From positions 670,680 to 734,679 of the forward strand of contig NSJX01000003.1 of assembly GCA_002286715.1 (NCBI GenBank): DNA of 64,000 nucleotides, in the 5' to 3' direction. Source of the stretch: Dentipellis sp. KUC8613. Taxonomy: Eukaryota; Basidiomycota; Agaricomycetes; Russulales; Hericiaceae. Under the pieces are notes generated by a model. The model was given only the letters and a program-made list of their open reading frames with translations. It was not told the DNA's origin and did not search any database. Made by a program: the position numbers and the translations under genes. Shown piece by piece: positions 24,303 to 35,837 of this stretch (position 1 is the stretch's first letter; each line of letters begins with the position of its first letter).

Positions 24303-27300
24303 ATGGATACGACGTGGTCGAACCAGTTCTTCGGCCTCGAGCCGTTCGAAGAGGTGAGTGCGCTAAGCGAGGCAACAAGCGCCGGCACGGTTCAATCTGC
24401 ATCAGTCGCGAACCAACTGACAACCACCTCCCGCAGTCCTGGCAAGGCAGCACAACCTCTTCCACCTACTCTTCAGATGCGACCGTTCTAGCCACCATCA
24501 TGGAAACCAAAGAGCCCCCGAAACATGGTCGCAAAAAATCGATTTTCTCTCGTAAATCTAAGCGAGCAAACACCGCTCCGGCCCAGCTCGACAGCATGAG
24601 CGACAAGACTCGCGACGCAGACGCAGGCAGTCTCACCACCCTCGAGTCCGTCGACAACTTTGGCATGCCGGCCACCCGTTCAATCATTCCCGACCCCCTC
24701 AACGAGCTGCCAGCATGGTTTAACAAGGAGGGCGAGTGGGCAGCCTCGCCCGTCCACCTCTTTCGCTCGCGATACCCCATTCACAACCCTGTTGGCCCTC
24801 GTTATTACAAGAACATTCATCTCCTTCCTCATGCCCCTGGAAAGCGTCCATCTTCTGTCTTTTCTCCATCATTCCCTCCCATGGCCGCAGAGGGAACTTC
24901 CGACGAACCCGCCTGGAAGCCCAGTCCCAGCCGGTCACCTTCTGGATCACCCTTGCCCACTCCGAGCTCTTCGCAGACTCGCATTCCGGACGGTGTGCCG
25001 AGGAGAACGCGAAAGCTCTCAAACACTGCTCATGACGCTGTGGACCTTCTCGATGTGTCGGACCCTTGGGGTTCGAATTGGCATCATCAGTCTCCCTATG
25101 ACGTCGGAATCAATGCAGACAGGGCTGCTACATCTCCGGATGAACCAGACGTGAGTATCACTGCCCTTTGTCAAAACCAGCACCGCTTATACTCTGCACA
25201 GAAGGGATCTCGGTCTCGTATGGCAAGCTTCAATGGTGGGCCACGGCACAAGACAACGACACCTTCGCCTTTGTCCCAGTCAACTTCCGCCATACATCTG
25301 CAGGCCGCCGAGTTCGAGGCTGTCCAGGTTTCTCGCAAGCTCTCGAAGAGAAAGCCAGGGATACGCAGCGTATTTGGCGGCAAAACCGAAGATGCACATG
25401 ACGTCCAAGGTTCTGCTTCTGCGCCGGTCACGCCCATTGATCCAACTGCAACCGTAGTTTCTTCGGACAGTAGTCACCCGAAGACGCTTGGGCGAAAGCA
25501 CTCTAAAATGGCATCCGGTGTTCCACCTACGGCGTCCCAGATCTCCATACCAGCGTCTGTCTCTACACATTCCGTGGCGCCATCAAAGAAGAAGGAAAAA
25601 CGCGGGAGTGTGCTGGGGAGGTTGGCGAAGAGGTTCAGCGTCATGCGCAAGAGCACGCGCCACAGTTTGGCAGTGACGGATGAGGGACACGACCTTAGTA
25701 GTCGGCAGGGCAGCGTTGAGCCAGAGAGACGTACGTCCTCTTTGGTGCCTCGGATTCCATCTCCAGAGAAGCCTCCTCACTCGAGGCAGAGCACTGACGC
25801 CAGCAAACGCGTCCCTCCGCCGCCCGTAGTGTCTATGACGAGCCCGGACGTGACCACTCCCCCGCCTATCCATCCCGATCACGAGAACGAGGACCGGAAG
25901 TCGTCCATATCCTTGGAAGCGCCCTTCTCCATTGGTCGTCTGACGATCGCGAACCCGGACTCGCCCTCGTCTAGCGACAACTCACCCGCCCGTCCGCCTG
26001 TACAACTTCCTCCTCATGAGATCGCCTTGCCTCTGTCCAGAACAGTTTCTCGACCATCCGAGGACAAAGCACTGCCCGCAATCACTCCCGTTTCCGAGGG
26101 TCACCTGCATCGACAGCCGAATGGACTCGTCTCCCCAATAGAGAAGAGCTCGCCAGCATTGACACCCGTCGAGAAGGATTCGCCATCTGTCCCGCCCAAG
26201 TCTCCTATCCGTCGATCGTCTGAGAAGCATCTACCTTCCAGCCATCGGCCGAGCAGCTCAAGGGGATCCAGCGAGATCCAGCCCTCTTCAGCGGCGGTGA
26301 AGTCGCCATCCCGCCGCTCTCTTGACCAGCATGTGTCATCACCCAGGCACTCTCGGCAAGGTTCCAGTACTGGGAAGTCGTCTAGCGATGCGCGCCAGGG
26401 TTCGTCGTCAACCAAGCATTCTACGCGCCATTCGCTGGACAGACAGTCTTCCTCGCATGCGCAATCCCACTCGGGTTCTTCGAGCTCGAAGCCCGTGAGC
26501 AGCCCCACAGTACCTTTTCCCAAGGCATCGCACCAGTCACCACCAGCGGCGCCGGCTATCGTTCAGGCTATAAACTCATCGAGTTCTGCGGATGACTCTC
26601 CCCTGTCGAAAGCATCCATTCTTGCCAACCCGCCGACGCCTCATGTTCCCCCTGTTGACATGCGGTCGCCTGCGCCTGCCGTCCCGTCTCCCATAATCGT
26701 CACAGCGTCAGGTGCAACTACTACCAATGGGACCCGCTCGTCACGCGAATCATCGCCGACGAAGAAGGAGAGCAGCTCGCGCATAATAACATCGAGCTCT
26801 GTGAAGAGCCGTGAGACGGAGACGTTCCGTCTCGTCCGCAGCCCGTCCGCAGGCCAAGTTCCCACGACTGGCCAGACTTTCGTGGCCCACGGGGAACAAT
26901 GGGAGGTAGTGGGATCGCCAGAGCCGGCAAAGAGGAGTAAGACGTTGAAGGAGGAACCGAAGCCAAAGAAACTCAGTAAGAGGGAGAGCAAGCGGCACGA
27001 GAAGGAGAAGGCGAAGGAGGCGGTCAAGAATGTGCGTCCAGTAATAATATCTTTGTCTTCTGCTCGCTCACTGATCGGATCTAGGGTCACACTCGTGCGG
27101 CTAGCATGGATTCCTTATATCAGCAAGCCCCGCCCCAGTCTCAGTTGTCGAAACACGCGTCGAAGACGAAGGACAGTAGTTCTAAGAAGCGGAAGAGTCA
27201 CAGTGAACATCGGACAAATGGGCACCGGACTTCTGTCGATAATGCCACAGGCAAGGTACAGACTACCGCAGCAGACAATGGAGGGGCGCATCTCGAGAGA

Positions 27301-27882
27301 CACCCCTCTACGTCAGCACGTCCTACCTCTGAAATGCCCTCCGCTGCTGACCTGAACGCCTTCAGAGCACGAGACGCGTGGGAGATGGACCGGTTGTGGA
27401 AGGGAAGGAGCATGGCATATGGTCTAGACGGCCCTCAAGTCGTCTATACTCAGTCCATCGGCTCTAATCCGAGCGTTGGCGACGTTCGGCGCTCGAGCAC
27501 CGTGGGCCCCGGGGGGCACGGGTCGAGCCACACGTCGTACAAGCTGCAAACACCCTTCCATGGACCCAATTCATCCGCGCAAACCCATACCCACACATCT
27601 TCACATGACCACTCACCTCATTCTCATTCACCGGACTATACTGCTCCTGCTCCATCTTATCTATATCCCAACGGCTACCGTTCATATCCGGACATCTCTA
27701 CCATCCCCTCCATGTCATCTCCAGAGACCACCCCCACCCTCCCCGCGCTATCTAACCCTCTGCCCGACCCTCCGCGCCGCTCCACCTACGAAGCCCCGCC
27801 CTTACCGCCATCGCTGGCCCACGACCCGCACTCAGCCGAGTACTGGAGCCGCTTCGCTGGCGTCGTTTCTCCGTCTCACTGA
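24303..27882 (+). CDS. Large disordered Ser/Pro-rich protein, unknown function
   Basis: Not recognised. Exons by eye 24303-24353, 24437-25150, 25202-27031 and 27085-27882; 1130 residues. The start MDTTWSNQFFGLEPFEE in a 51-base first exon joins in frame to SWQGSTTSSTYSS. Near residues 40-60 is a basic block KHGRKKSIFSRKSKR. Ordered-looking islands are the NELPAWFNKEGEWAASPVH region, a basic patch LGRLAKRFSVMRK near 25610-25650, and GQTFVAHGEQWEVVGSPEP near 26870-26930, followed by a long Lys/Glu helix (KKLSKRESKRHEKEKAKE). The rest is Ser/Pro/His-rich with many S/T-P and SR sites. It could be a cortical or nuclear scaffold; this is a guess. Confidence 0.75.
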
Positions 27883-28578
27883 TACCACCACCTGCCGCCT
27901 CTTTCCAACCTACTACCCCTGCTACCTTCGTATTCTCGCATAGCCAGATATATCTTACGAACTTAGATGACACAACCGTTTGCTGCATTTGACTTTCACT
28001 GGTTTATCCCCCTTCATTTCACCGACATGTCATCAATCCACATCCCATTCTCGTGCTCATTCTCATCTTTTGCACCTCATCTTCGTCTTCATACTCATTC
28101 GTTTTTACTCACGGGCCCCGTTTCGCATTGACACTTCTGGCGGGTCTTTATCTTGTTTTTACTCATAATTATGGACTACTACGAGACACTCGTGTTGTAT
28201 TCGATTATCCACTGACAGTGCTAATGGTTGATATTGACCCGCGGAACTTGGTCTTGCGTTTCAAATTCTTGGACTGGACTGACGTGGGCTGCTAAACACT
28301 ATCTGGCCGATTCGCTGACGCTAACGGTTTGAGTGGTAGAGTATATAGCACGTTTTAGATACTTGCGATGTATAGTACAACATGAATATTCGGACACTTG
28401 GTATGCAGATGCGGAGGAACCACGGGCACAAAGAGAAGGGGGAGAAAGTAGTGAAACATCATATGCGGCGTACACGATCCATAAGATGCACGATACAGCG
28501 GTCTCAGAGACAAAGAAAAGAAACCATACGAGCGTAACGCATTAAGCAAGACACCATAAACGAAGGATATCGTAGAGG
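27883..28578. other. Convergent 3' intergenic region, no gene seen
   Basis: About 700 bases, T-rich at the left and purine-rich at the right, between two convergent stop codons. I see no ORF with protein character and no RNA gene. Confidence 0.55.
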
Positions 28579-29206
28579 TCATGAAGTGTACGCTCTAGGG
28601 TCTGTAGGGAAGTTCGTCTGGGGGTAGTCGTCCCAGACACGGTCCGCATCCAGGAAGCGTCGCAGACGGGCGACCTGGGATGATAAATGAAGGACGATGA
28701 TCTGCATCTTGATGTCCAGCTGCAGCTTCAGGATCTCCTCGCACGCACGCAGCGCCGCCGTGCGCGTCGTCACGAACATGTTGCCATCGAACCCAAGCGT
28801 CTTGAGCGCGTCGATCATCTCGCTGAACTCTGCGCACCACGCGAGCACGCCCAACTACGGGAGTGAAGGTCAACGTCTAGAAAGACGTTATAGAGACAGA
28901 GCAGAACGCACCTGCCCGTATTGTTTGAAACGCCCGAAGAGCACGTTGGGGGCTGCATTGAGCGCATATTCAAACATCTCATTCTGCTCGATGACGCCTG
29001 ATTGTGGCACGTAAGGGTCGGTCATTGGAGGAGGTGGTGGCTATAAAACCGTCCGCATAAGTACAAAGACTAACAGTGAAACAGCACTTGCTTACCTCCT
29101 GCCGTGGTGGAGGTGGATCCTTGAACCACTCATAATTACTATAATCCGGTTCCCCGCCAAAGTCTACCGTATCCGTACCCTTCCCCCACTCGTTGGGATA
29201 AGACAT
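28579..29206 (-). CDS. Small protein of unknown function, 171 residues
   Basis: Not recognised. Three exons by eye: 29096-29206, 28912-29040, 28579-28854. The N-terminus is acidic/aromatic (MSYPNEWGKGTDTVDFGGE) and runs into a Pro-rich linker. The C-terminal 110 residues look like a compact helical domain, with NEMFEYALNAAPNVLFGRF, LGVLAWCAEFSEMIDALKTLGF and EILKLQLDIKMQIIVLHLSSQVARLRRF. No signal peptide or clear membrane span is visible. The start lies only 15 bases after the stop of the upstream gene on the same strand, so the two may share a transcript. All introns have normal borders and join in frame. Confidence 0.75.
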
Positions 29207-29221
29207 CTTAGATTAGGAATA

Positions 29222-31797
29222 CTAGAGTGATTGGTTTGCGACGATTATGCGAGGACGACGGGGACGTGTAGAAGACGGGGGTAATGGTCGAGGAGGGACA
29301 GGAAGAACTGGGGTAGGGATTGATTCGAAGGTGGTCGATGCTGCGACCGTATATTAGTCGAGAGAAGTGAGACACCGACAAATGTCTTACCTGGAGAGAC
29401 AAGCTCGAGTGGTGTGAGAAGGTCACTCGGGGTTGGAGTTGTAATGGAGCCTTGAGACGACGGAACTGGGAAAAGGGATGGAGCCGAGCGCTGTGAAAGA
29501 CACCTGTCAGTATAAAGTAGCTATGAAAAACCCGAATGTCTGACCTTGGGACGTTGGTTCTCCTTCTGGCTAGGCGTGCGGGTTACTTGGCTCAAAGCTA
29601 GAGCCTTATGACGGTCCTTCACTACAGAACGCCGATAATGCGTGATAGTCGCTCGAGTGACAGACGACTTTCGAGAGCGAGAGCGGACCGATGGCGAGAA
29701 TGTTCTGGTAGGCGAGCGTTCGGACTGGCGGGTAGATGCAGTGGATGACGTGCGTCGAGACCTCCGCGGAACTTTGAGTGTGGCAGTGACCTCCGAAGGA
29801 CTGTCGGTGAAGGAAGCGACGGTGCGGAATGTAGCGTCAGAGGAACTCAAGTCGTGGATGGCAACACGGCCTCGGATGTAGACAACTTCACTTGCGGGAA
29901 AAGGGAGAGGGAGTGTCGACGGGATCGGCAAGGGAGAGGGCGAAGCTGGGGTTTGCGCCTCGGAAGATGTGGGATAGGGCACAGATGACGTATCGTCTGC
30001 GTCGATATCTGTATGGATGTCGGGGACTGGCTCACCGAGTTCGGAAGAATCGGAAGTGGGCGACGACGGCTTGGACTCGGGGTGGAATAAGGCCCACTCT
30101 ATTTCCTGAACGTTTCGCGATAGCCAAGAGGGTGAAGGCGGCGCGAGGGAAGCAGCGGCAGACGAATACCGAAATTCGTTTGTCGAGTATGCCGGGGACG
30201 CCGTCAGCTCCGATGGATGGACAAATTCGAATCTGAAAGGCCTGGAAATTGTCGGGGGCAAAGGCGGGGGCAAAGGCGGTAACGGACGGGTAGGCGGAGG
30301 TGGACGCAGACGCGGAGCAGGGGGATCTGGTGCCGGCGATGGGGGCGGACGCGAGGCTTCGTCAGATTCAAGGGTGAGTTTGGGATCAGCTGCTATCGCA
30401 CTCGGCAGGAGGGACGGCACAGATCTATGCCGATGGTGCCTACCGGTCTCTGGCTGCTTTGTGTGGCCGGTGAGGAAGTCTTCAAGAGAGCCGTAAAACG
30501 ACTGGACGGATCTCTGAGGATAGGGATGGAACGTACGAGAGGTACGAGGACTGGTGGCCGCGTCGAAGGAAGGAAAGGATATGTCAAGAGCTTCAGGCTT
30601 GAACTCAGGAAGAAGGAAGGGGGTCTGCTGCTGAACGGAACGTTCTGGAGTATCCTGACCAAAAACGTGTTCCACACGTTGTTTCTTGCGCTGCCTACCA
30701 GATGAGATCTGAGATATCGGCGTGCGAAACGAGGACCGGAGCGTCTCTTTGGTAAGGGACCCGAAGCGCTTGAGGGTAGCGGTAGCTTTAGTGACGGTAT
30801 TCGTCGAGCGCGTCGAGATCGAAGGAGTCTGAGGAGTCGACTGGACCGAGGCACGCGAAGGAATAGGAGGAGGGCTAGGAGTAAGGGTGCGTGCTTCTGC
30901 TACAGGTTCAGACGGGAGTTCCGGTAGAGATTTCGGCGGCCTAGGCGGAGTAGACGGGCGAACGGGGCTCGATGCACGCGACGGAGCTGTATGGAATGAG
31001 ACAGACAATGACTCAACTGGAGTGAGTTCGGCCTTGTTTAAAGAAGAGGGCTGATTGTCGTCGAGGGTAGACTCAACGCGGGATGGGTCTTGGTTATCGA
31101 AGGTAGAGAAGTTATCTGTAATAATGGGCGTAACGGAAGTCTTGGACGCGACGGTTGCAGATACAGGAGTCGGTACGTGACTGGGAGGAAGAGGGAAGTC
31201 AGAAATGATTTTGAGATCCTGGATGGTGTTTTCGTAGTCTGCAGACCTCCGAGATCGTTTCGAGGACCTGCTTGCCGTACGGGGACGAGGAAGAATGGGA
31301 GAGGTTTTGTCGACAGACGCGCGCTGGACGGAGGAGGTGCGAGAGGGAAACGAGGGGGTGAAGACAGAGGAGGTGGGAGAACGGTAGTCGCTCGGCGTCG
31401 CGAAAGGGTCGGAAGGTTCGACTTGGGAGACGGACGGGACGAGGACGAGCGGGTCGGGAGCGGGCGCAGAGTCGGGCGCTGGCGCGGGAGCTTTATCGAT
31501 GGCCGACCGCGCCGCTTGGACCGTTACCGTGCTCGACGACCGGTCCTCATCATCGTCAAACCGCACATCCTTCAGAGAAATCGGCTCAAAGTCGTCCACC
31601 CAGTCCTCCAGCGCCGTCGGGTCCTCTTCGACGACCGTGCTGAGCACCTTGCTCTCGACGAAGTCTGCACCAGCCTCCGGGAACAAACGCGCGTGTAGGT
31701 CTCCGGCGGGCGTCTCGGCGGGTTTGGACGCGCCTCGCAACGACCCACGAATGCTGCGAGCAAGGCGCGACCGGAGCGACTTCTTGGACGGAGACAT
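29222..31797 (-). CDS. Large disordered protein of unknown function, about 823 residues
   Basis: Not recognised. Exons by eye 29545-31797, 29391-29490 and 29222-29340. The start MSPSKKSLRSRLARSIRGSLR gives a strongly basic, possibly amphipathic N-terminus. An acidic patch follows (EEDPTALEDWVDDFEPISLKD). The middle is Ser/Thr/Pro-rich with several dense islands: KRSRRSADYENTIQDLKIISDFPLPPSH, KRFGSLTKETLRSS and FQSFYGSLEDFLTG-type segments. Pro tracts lie near 30240-30330. A hydrophobic-plus-arginine patch (EVVYIRGRVAIHDLSSS) lies near 29840-29890. The C-terminal exons encode Pro-rich sequence ending PRIIVANQSL. It could be a membrane- or cortex-associated scaffold, but nothing proves this. 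Confidence 0.7.
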
Positions 31798-32954
31798 GGC
31801 GAGTATTGGCAGGCCCTGCACAGCTGGACCTGTCCTTGAGAAGAGGCTCTGCGCCCTCAGGATGCGGGCTAATTTGTCTGCTGCTGAACGCTGTATAGGT
31901 GCGATAACTGCGTGTTGCGCCGGTTCCTGCCATGCCCCGTGTCTTCTACGGAAACGGTACGCTATCGGAACCCAAGGGTTCCCGCCGCCTCATGTTCTAG
32001 GACCATAGGCAATGTGTCCCGGTTAGAGCGCTCGAATGACGATCACAGGGATGCCAACACGCCTCGAGGATAAAGGACCTTTGATAACTACTAGTGCTCT
32101 ATGCATGCCCGGCTGTAGGTGCTCCAAGCCTCTTGCGTTGTAGTACGTGCTTTGTCCTGTCAATGGCGACTGATTATCTTGCTGGGCCCGTCTCACCGCG
32201 ATGCGCAGCAGCGCGTGCATCTGTACGTCTTTATCATGGTTGATGCGGAAACACGAATGGTCGCCTTGCAGGGTATGACGGACGCTTGCCGGGAAACGAT
32301 CGTAGGGCGGAGCAACCACGCATTCCCTGTCATATTGCAGAGGGCGTCTTGAGGCAGCAATGGTTATGCAAGGACAAAGGGCGTATACGGGCTGGTATCC
32401 CGACTTCTCTTAGCCGCCATGGCAGCCGTTCAGCCGATTATAGTTCAACAGAACGCTCCTCCAAAAGCGTCACACCCCGCCGAAGAGCATCTAGGGGCGA
32501 TGTGCACCGTGAAGGTCAAGGTGTGGTTCTATGTACACATGTTGGAACCACGAGATGTCGAGATGTCTATGTATGGGGTCCTGCCACGATCGGCTCTCTA
32601 GTCGAGTTCATTCTAGCTCAGGGGGGAGCAACGCCGCCTCTATACTCAAGGCCAACTTGGACGTTGTATAGCATAATTCTAGCAGGGGTTTCCGTAAGCA
32701 GAGGGTCGGATGCCATCTCTCCGGTCCAGCTTTGTGACATGAGCTACCATGCAATCTTTCGACACTTCATAGCCAGGCAAATTGTTAGAGACTATTAGAA
32801 GATGAAACATAAGGCGATAATACAGATAGCACAGATACAGTACGACAGCAAAGGCAAGAGCAAGACAGAAAGAAAGACAGCGATATGTAAGTTTGGTGAA
32901 AGCGCAAACTATCGATCATATGGCAGTCATGCGGATAGGAAAAAAAAAACATCA
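31798..32954. other. Intergenic 1.16 kb, no gene seen
   Basis: Lies upstream of the 823-residue gene and after the stop of the Lnt-like gene. Open frames on both strands lack protein character. A purine-rich (GACA/AAGA) tract lies at about 32815-32885 and an A run at 32941-32949. Confidence 0.55.
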
Positions 32955-34782
32955 TCAAGCCAACAAAGGTTGTTGTTCTCCCCGCGGAGCCCGTCTAGCT
33001 GTGAAGCCATTCCATATTCTTTGAGCTGCCTGGAAGATCATTTGCACTTTGCCCCCATCTCCCCTGAACTGCAAGCGTTCTGCAATTCGCTCCGCACCGA
33101 GCTCCCCAGCCCACCCAAGTCCCAGCATTGCCCATACGACGACAAGCATTGTCGAGTCGCCCACCTTCGTGTAGAGCGTCCTCCTCTCGTTGAACGGGTA
33201 CTGGATACCGATGGTCCGGGTCCACGATCCGCTGCCCACCTGCATCACCTCGTCCATGCCTCGTCCTGCAACCCCGCTGACGCCATCATGCCCTCCGTCG
33301 CAGAAAAGAACGATGCTGTCGAGCTCCTCGGCACGAGCGCGTGCTTGTTCCCACATTGAGAGTCCGACATCTCGGTGCCATGTTCGTGCAGGACCGAGGA
33401 TAAGGGCTGGGCGAGCAGGGAGATCGACGAAAGCGGTTCCCTGCGCGAAGTCGAGGCAGATCCCGGCGGTCAAGGGTATGGGGCGGACAAAGGGATGGGA
33501 GGGTGCCCAATCCGGCTTCCTCGTGCCAGGCGGAGGGCCAAGCTGCAGCTCATAAGTTTCTGGGGGATCCATGGAGGGTGCCATAGAGAAGGATTCGACG
33601 ACTGTATGCTTATCGTGAGTGGATATATAAGGCAGCTATTCTAGAGCACGTACAGGGCACCAGATTGCGCTTGTAATATTCATACACCTTGCCCTTTGGC
33701 CCTACGATGACCAACCCATTCCTCCTCAATCCAGGACGCAAGTTGCCACGCTGCCAATCCGGAGGGGCGGGGTCGTCGAAGGAGAGACCAACGTAAGGGC
33801 CCTTGATGCTGGCCTGCACCTTTGCAATCGCATCTTCTCTCTCCGTCGCGCTGTCGAACCGGACTGCACCTTCGGGCCATAGGAGGATATTCGCACGTGT
33901 CAGCTTGCGTGATTCTGCGATGAACCGATCTAAGGGGGAGCCATGATCTCCATGCGCCAGGGGAGGCGGAAGCACGCAGCCTACGGTCAGAGGGGTTGTA
34001 GATGTCGAGTATGCGGGGTCAGGGAGGGCTTGGAAGAAGTAGGAAGGAACGGCCAGGCCGAGCAACCCTATGCCGAGGCAGAATATGTGATACGGATCTC
34101 TGCTGATGGACTTCTTCGGAGCAGTGCGGGTGTCGTCACTCGACCCTTCGAAAGAAATGAGCTGGGGATCAGTAGAATCATCCATATGTTGGGTGGGCCC
34201 TATGAACCAGGCTCCAACTAGTTCGGAACCCACGACGGCCCATGCGGCTGTGACCCAATTTATTCCCCAGGATCCGAAGACAGGCCTCATCCACTTGTAA
34301 GGCTCGATACCCACAACGGGAGTCCAGGATACCAGATTGCCGACGGTAGTGATATAGGACACCGCCTGCCAGCAGGTCGCCCAGATGGCAGGAAAGGTTG
34401 TGATGCGGGCCCATGGTGTCTTCATCTGAAGGCACAGTCGTGCGTCAACGTATACTGCGACCAATGCCACGATGTTCGACACACCGCTGATGAGGAAAAG
34501 GGAGAACAGTGACCCTGCGTTGGATGATAGTGCGTGCAGCGATGATGGTACATGGGCCACAAAGGCACCCGTCGTTGTCCATAGCCAGATGTTGGCAAGG
34601 TGCAGGATTGCCCGAGGGCGCCTGCTGACGACGCGCACATACAGATGCAGCGATATCAGGAGGAGTATGAGAGGAAAAAACGTTCGAGTGGGGGACAACG
34701 CGCCGAGCGAAGTCGCTAGTGCCACGGCGGAAAAAACGATATGAGGATGGTCCAAGAAAACGAGTTGTCTAAGCGTTGACAT
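32955..34782 (-). CDS. Polytopic membrane protein with Lnt-like carbon-nitrogen hydrolase domain
   Basis: Two exons by eye, 33654-34782 and 32955-33601; 591 residues. The N-terminal third has about six hydrophobic segments (for example VFSAVALATSLGALS, FFPLILLLISLHLYV, LFLISGVSNIVALVAVYV). The C-terminal half is nitrilase-like with a plausible Glu-Lys-Cys triad: Glu in ILLWPEGAVRF, Lys in EYYKRNLVPFVE, Cys in LTAGICLDFAQG. This layout and the K-x-x-L-V-P-F-x-E motif are those of apolipoprotein N-acyltransferase, which adds the third acyl chain to bacterial lipoproteins. Fungi have no such lipoproteins, so the substrate is unknown. It may acylate a protein or lipid in a secretory membrane; the activity is inferred. 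Confidence 0.82.
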
Positions 34783-35837
34783 CCTGAATGCTGCGATAGA
34801 TCCCTGGAAAGCACTCGGCGGGTTTTATGCAACTATCCAACACGCCCAACGAGTTGTGCGCAGTACTACGCAGGAAAGACGCGGCGTGCGGATCGGTGCA
34901 AAGCTTGAAGGAAGCTCGTCGGTGGGCCTGCGCTCTAGTTACATAAACGCACATGCGCCGAATATTGGCTGCGGATGCTCCCGTGTATACTTCTATAGGC
35001 GCTTGTAGGCACCAATGACATCTGCGGTGTACCTCTTGCAACCGCCTAAAGCAATCGTTCAGTCCCCTTGGCCACTTGCACCGCACCCTCTAGATTATCT
35101 TTCCATGCCAATTCTTGTTATAATAACAGAGTAAATGAATACTGTCACATGTCGAGGAGTACTGACCGTGTGGCGACGAATGCGGCTAGCAGAGAATCCT
35201 TAGTGGCCTGAGCATTCTGCCAGGCAATGGTAAGATGCATGACTAGCCATTCTCCGTACCTTCATCTGACCAGCTGGCGGCAGCTATATGTCCCCTTAGC
35301 TTGTTCCCAGCCAGGCACTCAGAGCACCTGACGCTTGCACGTCTATCTAGTCGGACAATTCGAACCCAAATCAAATACGAGTAGATCGCGGTGGTCGTAA
35401 GACTCGTCACCGCTCACAGTCAGCGAGCTGCTAGGGCATTGATAATGCTGCACACGCTTGGTCAAGGACACGAGGCCAAGGATCTTATCTTATCTTGAAT
35501 GCAGGAGCATATGATATGACAAGCGATCTCGAGTCGGGGATCGCAGGTTAGAGTTGGCCGGCGAACGTTGCGAATCTAGTGTCTGCCCAACAACATGACC
35601 GGTCTCCACTGACCCAATTTCGCAGCTCATGCTTCTGCTTTCGGCTGTAGGCTGCATGTCCCGACCAATCACATGAGCTGTTTTGCGGCCCTCTTTGCCG
35701 TTTCTATGCCCAACCTCGGCCTCTGCCCGACGCTCCAGCAATTCACCCGTCCCAGTGCACTCCCTTCCTGTTCTCTCGCCTGTATATAAGCTCACCCCTC
35801 CATCATTCCTCTACGCGTCACCCCTCTCCCTCCAGCC
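34783..35837. other. Intergenic 1.06 kb, promoter of first ligase gene
   Basis: Lies between the divergent starts of the Lnt-like gene and the first ligase gene. I see no gene in it. The right end has a TATA box and a C/T-rich leader. Confidence 0.55.
35781..35790 (+). promoter_or_regulatory. TATA box of first ligase gene
   Basis: TGTATATAAG lies about 50 bases before the ATG at 35838, with a C/T-rich stretch between them. This is a good core-promoter match. Confidence 0.65.

Noticed and set aside
28979..31797. One continuous minus-strand gene joining the 823- and 171-residue proteins
   Set aside because: A TAG lies between the frames and the third exon of the large gene reads cleanly into that stop; I see no splice that removes it.
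32286..32798. 170-residue open frame in the intergenic region
   Set aside because: Composition is random-like, with no start context or recognisable segment.
35345..35385. Reverse-strand GGGTTCGAATT resembling a tRNA T-arm
   Set aside because: The stem does not pair and no cloverleaf can be drawn around it.
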